Part shown: positions 23,986-29,524 of the stretch, one piece after another | Layout of the letters: each line of letters opens with the position of its first letter | Numbering within the stretch: the stretch's first letter is position 1 | Origin: JBJXGE01 sp046154185 | GTDB lineage: Bacteria > Planctomycetota > UBA8108 > UBA1146 > JAJFFE01 | Reading direction: 5' to 3' | DNA length: 29,524 bases | Assembly (NCBI GenBank): GCA_046154185.1 | Contig: JBJXGE010000087.1 | Coordinates: forward strand, 1 to 29,524 | Made by a program: the position numbers and the translations under genes | Notes under the pieces: model-generated | What the model was told of the DNA's origin: nothing | What the model saw: the letters and a program-made list of their open reading frames with translations, nothing else | The model's database searches: none

Positions 23986-24729
23986 CTACCGAGGTGCCAG
24001 CGGCGGCACAACCGCTGGTGGCGCCTGGAATTCAATGCGATCCGCGACGATGGTCGTGCCATCGGCTCGCGCCCACTTCGCGACCCGCAGCTCGACGCGA
24101 ACGACGCGGCCGGCGCCATCGATGGATCCCGCGATGCCTTCACACTCGACGACATCCCCGTTGCCGGTAGCTGCAGATTTTGATGCTTCGAATCTCCAAC
24201 CGCCCGCCGCGCCGTTAGCGACGACAGTTGCGTCCCGACATTGAAGCTCCCAGGTTCGCCACCGCGAAGGCGGAAACGCCGATCCAGAGTCACCGGCTGC
24301 AAACGTCGCAACGCACTTCGTCAGCTTGACAGTCCGCGTGCGCACGTCGATGAGGCCATGCGCAGCCGTGAGTGTTTCGACACGGAGGAAACTCGCGTCG
24401 CTTCGCGCGGTCGGCGGTATCCACGCAAGATCCTCGACGACGAGTGAGTGCTCGAGCGGGTGGTAGCGCAGATGCGCAGCGCGAAACTTCACGGCGTGAT
24501 CCGCGACCTGAAGGGTCAGAATGGCATCGCGAGCGACGAGATTCTGGCCATCGAACGCGATCCTGCTGGCGGTGATCTCGCAATTTTCTGAGATCGGAAA
24601 GACGCGCGCTGGCGCGTCGGCTTGCGTCGCACCCATCGCGCGCGGCGCTGACGAGAAGCTGAACGGAATCGCGAAACCGAGTCCTCTGACCACGAGCGCC
24701 ACAGCAATTCGAACTGCGATCCGATTCAT
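23986..24729 (-). CDS. Exported protein of unknown function
   Basis: 247 residues from ATG 24729, which has GGAAGGAGG six bases upstream; the frame extends 13 codons further, implausibly. A signal peptide is likely (NRIAVRIAVALVVRGLGFAI, cleavage near AMGA). The mature part is beta-rich: CEITASRIAFDGQNLVARDA, then AVKFRAAHLRYHPLEHSLVV, VRTRTVKLTKCVATF and GTTIVADRIEFQAPP. Repeated short strands with 'A..I.FDG' character recall LptA/OstA-type beta-jellyroll proteins, but the resemblance is weak and I do not claim homology. Three Cys are present. It is upstream of and parallel to the TetR gene, with 69 bp between them, and may be separate because of the TetR operator. Confidence 0.7.
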   Translation of the reverse strand: MNRIAVRIAVALVVRGLGFAIPFSFSSAPRAMGATQADAPARVFPISENCEITASRIAFDGQNLVARDAILTLQVADHAVKFRAAHLRYHPLEHSLVVEDLAWIPPTARSDASFLRVETLTAAHGLIDVRTRTVKLTKCVATFAAGDSGSAFPPSRWRTWELQCRDATVVANGAAGGWRFEASKSAATGNGDVVECEGIAGSIDGAGRVVRVELRVAKWARADGTTIVADRIEFQAPPAVVPPLAPR

Positions 24730-24854
24730 GTCGTGCCTCCTTCCGGGGATTCCCCCGCAAGTGCACACAGCATGCCGTCGGATCGCGCGCCCCGTCGCGT
24801 CGCCCTAAAACGCCGAACTCTCCGGATTCTGCATCCCTGTCGCCAATAATCGCA

Positions 24855-24887
24855 CGCCGTCACACGCGCTCCGCGCGCGTGACGGCG
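24855..24887 (-). terminator. Long GC-rich hairpin after the first PDZ-like protein gene
   Basis: CGCCGTCAC (24855-24863) pairs with GTGACGGCG (24879-24887). The stem continues with CGCGC/GCGCG after one A/C mismatch to a TCC loop: 14 bp in all. It starts 17 bp past the stop at 24905. The following minus-strand bases are only moderately T-rich, so it is a terminator-like structure, not a textbook intrinsic terminator. Confidence 0.6.
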
Positions 24888-24904
24888 CGGAACCGACATC
24901 GGCT

Positions 24905-27124
24905 TCAGTTCGTCGCCTCGAGATCTGGTCGAATTCGAATCGTCTCGTCGAGTTCGTTCTCGAGTTCAAGAATCGCCTGCGTGGGCACTTTGATTTCCAT
25001 TCTTTCACCACCGCGCTCCAACGTGACACTGATTTCCGGCTTCGACATCGCGCTCATGAACGACAACGCAAGACCGCGAATATTCGTGATGTCTTTGCCC
25101 TCCAGGCCGACCACGTAATCGCCGTCGCGCAGCACTGCCAACGGCGAATCGACCTCAATCGGCTGCAGAATTCTGACTATGAGGCGATGGAACTTGGCAG
25201 CTTTAAAAACGACGCTGGTCTCGCCGGCGACCGCGATATTCATCAACTCGACATCCAGTTGAGTTCTCGCTGAGATAAGCGTGTAGTTACCGGCGGGCAC
25301 ATCTTCGAACACCGCGAGCTGCTCCTTGACCTCCGCATGGCCGACACTTTCGAGCAAATCTTCGCTCATGAGCATTAGGTAGGGCGGCGCCTGTTCGGCA
25401 TTCGCGAATCGAACCGACACGCGAAAGCCCTTTTCGATCGGCAGAACAAGAACGTTTTCGCCGGCCACCAGCATGATCTCCCGCGTCGCGAGTTCGCGAC
25501 CATCGCGGCGCACGGCCACCTTGTACGAGCCGGGGACCGCCGTCGCCGCCCAATGATCCTCATCGAAATCGACAGACACGTAACTGTTGGCATCCGTTTC
25601 TTGCGCCTCTCGGTGCAGCGCGACCGAATAAGAATCTTCCGACCCAGCGTGCGGCATTGGTGCAACCGTGAGATGAAAATTCGCGCGCGGTGGCGCTTGT
25701 GCGACGATGTCACGCGAGTTGATCGGGATTGAAAACGCAAAATCCTGTTCGTTGACTCGCAGCGTCCAACCTTCACTGGCGCCGCGCGTCAACGCGGCCT
25801 CGCACTCGGATGGCAGCAAAAGCTCGTAGATATGGCCGGTCCGTTTGAGCATGTTGACCGACTCGCGCCTCCAGTCTGCGCCCTCACGGTTCTGAATCGA
25901 GAAATGCGCGTTCGAAGCAGTCGCGGGTTGTCCCGCGGCATCGAGCAGCGTCACTTTCAGCACATTCTCGTCCGAGATCTCGGCGACCTGGAGCGCCAGC
26001 TCAGCGACCCCGTCGCGCACTTCAATTGAACCCAAAGCATCGACACGCCCACGGCCAGCGCCAACCCAATAATGCCCGGGTACGAGATCGCGGATCTCGC
26101 ACGTGACTTCGGCGCCCCGGCGCGTCGTATCCCAAACTTGCTCGCCGTTCCGAAACAACTCGGTCGCATCGATCTCCGCATCGGGCCCGGCTTCGAGATA
26201 CCAACAACTCTGACTCATGCTCGCGGGATCCCGAGCCGAGAGCGACCAACGAACGCGCAGACTCGCGGTCGGCAGGAGCGCGAAACTCAGCGTCGGAGGC
26301 GGCGTGTCGCTGGATATCAACACGAGTTGCGGCTCACAACGGAACGCGGCCCCAGCATCCGCCGTCAATATGTGGTGACCTGCGGACAGCTCCACACGCG
26401 CCGCGGCGGGTGTCCACGGATGTCGGTCGCGAGATTGTCCTGCGGCGAAATCGATAATGGTCGCGGCGCTCGGCGCGGCGCCGTCGGGCTGCACGATTCG
26501 GACCGGGACGGCGACCGCAGCCACTCCCAGGACGCGCAGTTCGTCGCCTGCGGCAAATCGCGTGCTTCCATCCGGTCCCGGTGCCACGGTGAAACCATAG
26601 CCGGGCTTCGACGCCTTCGCGCTGAACTGGGCGGCGGCGACATCGACGAATTCAAACGTCCCGTCGGCGCCACTCTCCGCGGTGCGTTGTTGGGTGTGGA
26701 GCAAGCGATGCTGATTCACTCGGTGGGTAATGTACTCTTCGAGTGAGTCACGCCAGACTTCGGCCGTGAACGCGCGTGACGATCCGCGCAGTGGCGACAG
26801 CTTGATCGTGACACCGGCGATCGGCTGCTCGTCCGCATCTACCACGCGACCGCGGATGGCTCCGACCGGCGGTTCGGCGACGAACGATGGAACAGCGGTT
26901 AGCGCGCGTGCGAGATCGACTCCGTCGCCAAACCTGGTCGGGCTCGCCTCGCTGGTCGGCGCGAATGCGACCGGCGCGGCGGGCGGATCGCTTGCGAGCG
27001 GAGTGAGCGTTGGCGGTGCCCCCCGCTCCTCGCTTGGTGTTTGACTCCATCGCGCTTGGTTGCCGAAATAACCCGCCGCGAATCCGGCGACAAATACCGG
27101 AACAATGAAGAGACTCCACCGCAT
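24905..27124 (-). CDS. Secreted/membrane-anchored protein with carboxypeptidase-regulatory-like domains and C-terminal PDZ-like domain (paralogue 1)
   Basis: 739 residues. It begins MRWSLFIVPVFVAGFAAGYF, a signal anchor or signal peptide. Residues about 85-180 contain a carboxypeptidase-regulatory-like beta sandwich (GAIRGRVVDADEQPIAGVTI ... GTFEFVDVAAAQFSAKASKP). More Ig-like units follow (for example DENVLKVTLLDAAGQPATAS). The C-terminal about 90 residues fit a PDZ-type domain: VDSPLAVLRDGDYVVGLEGK, then DITNIRGL and SKPEISVTLERGGERMEIKV. No catalytic motif is seen. It shares start context, length and domain order with the gene just upstream (27147-29309), 22 nt away, so the two are a tandem duplication in one operon. 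A role in binding exported peptides or envelope polymers is a guess. Confidence 0.82.
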   Translation of the reverse strand: MRWSLFIVPVFVAGFAAGYFGNQARWSQTPSEERGAPPTLTPLASDPPAAPVAFAPTSEASPTRFGDGVDLARALTAVPSFVAEPPVGAIRGRVVDADEQPIAGVTIKLSPLRGSSRAFTAEVWRDSLEEYITHRVNQHRLLHTQQRTAESGADGTFEFVDVAAAQFSAKASKPGYGFTVAPGPDGSTRFAAGDELRVLGVAAVAVPVRIVQPDGAAPSAATIIDFAAGQSRDRHPWTPAAARVELSAGHHILTADAGAAFRCEPQLVLISSDTPPPTLSFALLPTASLRVRWSLSARDPASMSQSCWYLEAGPDAEIDATELFRNGEQVWDTTRRGAEVTCEIRDLVPGHYWVGAGRGRVDALGSIEVRDGVAELALQVAEISDENVLKVTLLDAAGQPATASNAHFSIQNREGADWRRESVNMLKRTGHIYELLLPSECEAALTRGASEGWTLRVNEQDFAFSIPINSRDIVAQAPPRANFHLTVAPMPHAGSEDSYSVALHREAQETDANSYVSVDFDEDHWAATAVPGSYKVAVRRDGRELATREIMLVAGENVLVLPIEKGFRVSVRFANAEQAPPYLMLMSEDLLESVGHAEVKEQLAVFEDVPAGNYTLISARTQLDVELMNIAVAGETSVVFKAAKFHRLIVRILQPIEVDSPLAVLRDGDYVVGLEGKDITNIRGLALSFMSAMSKPEISVTLERGGERMEIKVPTQAILELENELDETIRIRPDLEATN

Positions 27125-27146
27125 GCGACGCCGCCCTTTCCTTGGC

Positions 27147-29309
27147 TCAGCGATTTCCGTAGTCGAAACGGCCGCCCAAGTTGTTTCGCGAATAGATATC
27201 CAAGGCCTTCAATGAAACGGTGATGGTGGTCGGTGTCCCGTCGCGCTCCAGTTGAAACTCGACGGCTTCTTCGTCGATGTGCGCAGACAGCAGCGCGACC
27301 ATTTGCATGTGATCGTAGAATTTGACACCAGCGATGCCGACGATCTTATCGCGGTCGACAAATCCCGCTCGCGCCAGTCGGCCCGCCGGATCATCCACGG
27401 ACACGCGCATGACGGGCTGAAGATCCTCCGGCGCATAGATCACGGTGGTGTCGCCGCGCACATCGATCTCCATACGCTGCTGCTTGCCCCGCCAGATATG
27501 TAACGCGTAGTGACCGGCGGGAACGCCGGTCAATGTCAGCAGTCCTTGGGCATCGAAAACCGATTCACGACTGAAGTCTCCATCGTCTTCGTCATCCGCT
27601 GCTCCGGCCGTCAACATCGCCGAAGTACCATTGAGCTCTGCCGTCGCGATCACCCTCACAGTGAAGAGCGGCGGCGGCGCCCACTCGATCACGTTCTCGC
27701 CGGCCACGAGTTGCACGACGCGGCGATCGACGATCGAGTCATCCATGGACATCAATATGCGACATTCCCCGACCGCGAGTGGCCCAAATATCCTGGTGCG
27801 GGAAACGGCTAGGTTGTCGAATTTCGGGGCGTCGTCAACGCTAAATGAGATCGTTCGACATTGTGCGAGTGGTACCTCGTCGGGCAGCCGAATCACGGCA
27901 AACGCGGGTTCCGTGAAGCGAAGTTCGACGCTCGGCGCCGCGCCCGGACGAACGTCCAGCCATTGCGAGCCGAATCTCGAGGACGCCACGTGGAGGCGAA
28001 TGCTGGTCAACGATTCCTCAGGCTGCGAATCATCCGACTTGAGCGAAACCCAGTAGGCGCCATCGGCTTGACGCCAAGAATTCGCGTGGCCGGAATGCGA
28101 GCCGGTTTCGGTGCGTACGTCCACCGTAAAACTCAAGTCACTGGCCGGCGCGCCGTTCGGCTTGAGCGCGCGCACGACGATGTGATCCTGACGCTTGGGC
28201 GCCGGCAGGTTGACGAATACCTCAACCGGCGATTCCCCGACTTCGACGACCTCCTTTGCCAGCTCCCCATCGCCGACAATACTCAACTCGTACGTGCCAG
28301 CCGCAACGTTGCGAAATTCGGCTCGACCATGAACGACGAGCGTCGCGGCATGAACCCGGCGCGACGGCGATCGGCCCGCAGGCTCGAGCCGCGCCGTGAG
28401 TTCCTCCGCATCGAGTCCGGATGGCGCGCGCACGTGCGCCGTCACATCCGGGGCGTTTGAAATGATGAAGTCGAGCCGCAGCGGCTCGCCGGCGCGCGCC
28501 GATACTTCGCTCCACTCCGAACGCGCGTCGCTGCTGCGTGACTGCACGAAGGGTAGATCCAGCGGGATCGCTTGCGTCTTCGACGCGGGATCCCACGTCA
28601 CCCAGTAACGAAAGCCGGTGGGTTCGTCATCCTTCACCGATTCGCCGCAGTAGATGAACGACCCGTGAGCAGGGCGACCGTCGCTGGTGCGCACCGTGAT
28701 GGTGGCGGGCGTTGCGGGAAGCGCGGTGAATTCGAGTGCCCCGGCGCCGGGCCGGATTCGCCGATAGTCGCCGTTGGCGACCACGACATAATCGTCGCGT
28801 GGCTCGATCTGAAGATGATACTCGGCGGAAGTCACCAAACCCGCGCATCGGAATTTCCCGTCGGCGTCGGTTTCGGTGGTGACCATCATCGCGCGGTCAT
28901 AGTGGTACTGGGCGATTTCCTGCTCCACGTAGACTTCGAGTGAAGCGTCGCCGATCTCGATCACTTCTACGCCAGGAGTCGTACCCCAGATGATGCAGTG
29001 AAATCGAATATTGGCGACCGGCGCGCCCGCGCGCGTGCGCACAGTTCCGATGATCTCACCGTCACCGCCGTCATAGGTCTTTGCCGGCACTTGCTGCAGA
29101 TACTGAGCGAGTTCGGACAAAGTTGTATCGCTGGCGGTCGCCGGCGGTATCCGCGATGCGGTGACGGGAATGGTCACGCGCGTCGCATCGCTACTCGGCC
29201 CGGCCGCTCGCTGCGGCGCGCGATCGCGCGGCGCGGCGTCCGGCTGGGCGAGTGTAGCGCCACATGCGACGCCCACCGCTAACACGATCAGCAGCACGAA
29301 CCAGCGCAT
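27147..29309 (-). CDS. Secreted protein with carboxypeptidase-regulatory-like domains and C-terminal PDZ-like domain (paralogue 2)
   Basis: 720 residues from ATG 29309. I chose it over the longer frame because it starts MRW, exactly like the downstream paralogue, after a similar GAAAGG-containing leader. The signal peptide is MRWFVLLIVLAVGVACGATL, cleavage likely at LA/QP. A carboxypeptidase-regulatory-like domain lies at about 85-170 (GEIIGTVRTRAGAPVANIRF ... DADGKFRCAGL). Further beta-sandwich units follow, including VGESPVEVFVNLP and VQLVAGENVIEW. The PDZ-like C terminus is VDDPAGRLARAGFVDRDKIV then GIAGVKFYDHMQM and EAVEFQLERDGTPTTITVSL. It is the first gene of a two-gene operon; a TATAAT box lies about 40 bp upstream. 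Function unknown. Confidence 0.82.
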   Translation of the reverse strand: MRWFVLLIVLAVGVACGATLAQPDAAPRDRAPQRAAGPSSDATRVTIPVTASRIPPATASDTTLSELAQYLQQVPAKTYDGGDGEIIGTVRTRAGAPVANIRFHCIIWGTTPGVEVIEIGDASLEVYVEQEIAQYHYDRAMMVTTETDADGKFRCAGLVTSAEYHLQIEPRDDYVVVANGDYRRIRPGAGALEFTALPATPATITVRTSDGRPAHGSFIYCGESVKDDEPTGFRYWVTWDPASKTQAIPLDLPFVQSRSSDARSEWSEVSARAGEPLRLDFIISNAPDVTAHVRAPSGLDAEELTARLEPAGRSPSRRVHAATLVVHGRAEFRNVAAGTYELSIVGDGELAKEVVEVGESPVEVFVNLPAPKRQDHIVVRALKPNGAPASDLSFTVDVRTETGSHSGHANSWRQADGAYWVSLKSDDSQPEESLTSIRLHVASSRFGSQWLDVRPGAAPSVELRFTEPAFAVIRLPDEVPLAQCRTISFSVDDAPKFDNLAVSRTRIFGPLAVGECRILMSMDDSIVDRRVVQLVAGENVIEWAPPPLFTVRVIATAELNGTSAMLTAGAADDEDDGDFSRESVFDAQGLLTLTGVPAGHYALHIWRGKQQRMEIDVRGDTTVIYAPEDLQPVMRVSVDDPAGRLARAGFVDRDKIVGIAGVKFYDHMQMVALLSAHIDEEAVEFQLERDGTPTTITVSLKALDIYSRNNLGGRFDYGNR

Positions 29310-29340
29310 CCGCCACCCAGCCTTTCTCGGTGACCTCAAG

Positions 29341-29366
29341 ACGGCTTGAGATTATAGCCAAGCCGT
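29341..29366 (-). promoter_or_regulatory. Promoter -10 box inside an inverted repeat
   Basis: On the minus strand a perfect TATAAT (29356-29351) stands 41 bp before ATG 29309. No good -35 lies at 16-18 bp. The -10 is framed by an exact 8-bp inverted repeat, ACGGCTTG (29341-29348) and CAAGCCGT (29359-29366). A repressor bound there would cover the -10. An overlapping alternative stem, CTCAAG/CTTGAG (29335-29350), uses part of the same arm. Confidence 0.55.
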
Positions 29367-29419
29367 GCGAGTCCTAATCGGCAACAAGCAAATAAAAAAA
29401 CACTCCTGCAAACACATTC

Positions 29420-29496
29420 CCGCGCGGGACGCGCGAACGTGTGGGGTGAGCCTATTCGGGTCCCCCGAAAGGGCGAGGGTGTTGCGGACAACACCC
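29420..29496 (-). repeat. Structured repeat, copy 2 (inverted relative to copy 1)
   Basis: Read on the minus strand it matches 17619-17696 over about 78 positions with one indel and eight to nine substitutions. The first hairpin (GGGTGTTG/CAACACCC around TCCG) and the tail CACCCCACACGTTCGCGC are unchanged. Hairpin 2 keeps its pairing with altered bases (CCC/GGG in place of CGCC/GGCG); hairpin 3 is weakened. It lies upstream of the PDZ operon, near the end of the window. Confidence 0.8.
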
Positions 29497-29524
29497 GTGG
29501 CAAAGAACAGCGGGTCGAAGCTCG

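Overview
The window is GC-rich and dense with bacterial genes. It most resembles a planctomycete or a related soil or freshwater lineage. The grounds are a secreted protein with an N-terminal EF-hand (dockerin-like) module, several large secreted beta-sandwich proteins, long WD40 and TPR proteins, and a mix of short operons on both strands. This placement is inferred from protein style; there is no rRNA or other marker in the window. UGA serves as a normal stop in several genes, so the standard code applies.

Layout. (1) Positions 1-6184 are a mobile-element scrapyard. It holds an IS91-type HUH transposase, then an unusual three-gene cassette (an HxH-motif protein of unknown family, an HNH nuclease and a 57-residue acidic protein) preceded by two hairpins, then the 3' remnant of an IS1634-type transposase, and last a complete IS3-family element (4453-6184) with 24-bp imperfect terminal repeats. 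The IS3 element sits at a rearrangement junction: the genes on its two sides are unrelated and both are truncated at its ends. (2) 6165-7445 is the 3' part of a polytopic membrane/TPR gene that lost its 5' end to the IS3 junction. (3) 13060-7564 (minus) is a tight three-gene operon. Its first product is a 1079-residue secreted protein with dockerin-like and Ig-like modules and a C-terminal metzincin zinc-protease motif; the next is a membrane-anchored protein, and the last a secreted Ig-like protein. (4) 13390-13464 is tRNA-Gly(CCC), followed by an amidohydrolase (minus). Divergent from that, at 14961-16025, is a lipoprotein thiol oxidoreductase whose active-site Cys codon is UGA, with a SECIS-like hairpin just downstream: a predicted selenoprotein. 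It is followed by a strong terminator and a TatD-type hydrolase. (5) 16865-19005 holds an antisense Cys-rich small ORF, a small hypothetical gene with a 15-bp terminator hairpin, the first copy of a structured repeat, and a helical-repeat protein. (6) 19039-29309 is all minus strand: an NhaD-like antiporter, a WD40 protein, a DUF4287/SRPBCC protein, a TetR regulator with a palindromic operator, a hypothetical exported protein, and two tandem paralogous secreted proteins with a C-terminal PDZ-like domain. The second copy of the structured repeat lies in inverted orientation at 29420-29496.

How it fits together. Much of the coding capacity goes to the cell envelope: exported protease and Ig-like proteins, a lipoprotein redox enzyme, PDZ proteins, a WD40 protein and an antiporter. 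The best candidate for a noteworthy system is the UGA-encoded thioredoxin-fold lipoprotein. A standard gene caller would split it into a truncated lipoprotein and an orphan thioredoxin tail. The HxH/HNH/small-protein cassette with its upstream hairpins is the second candidate.
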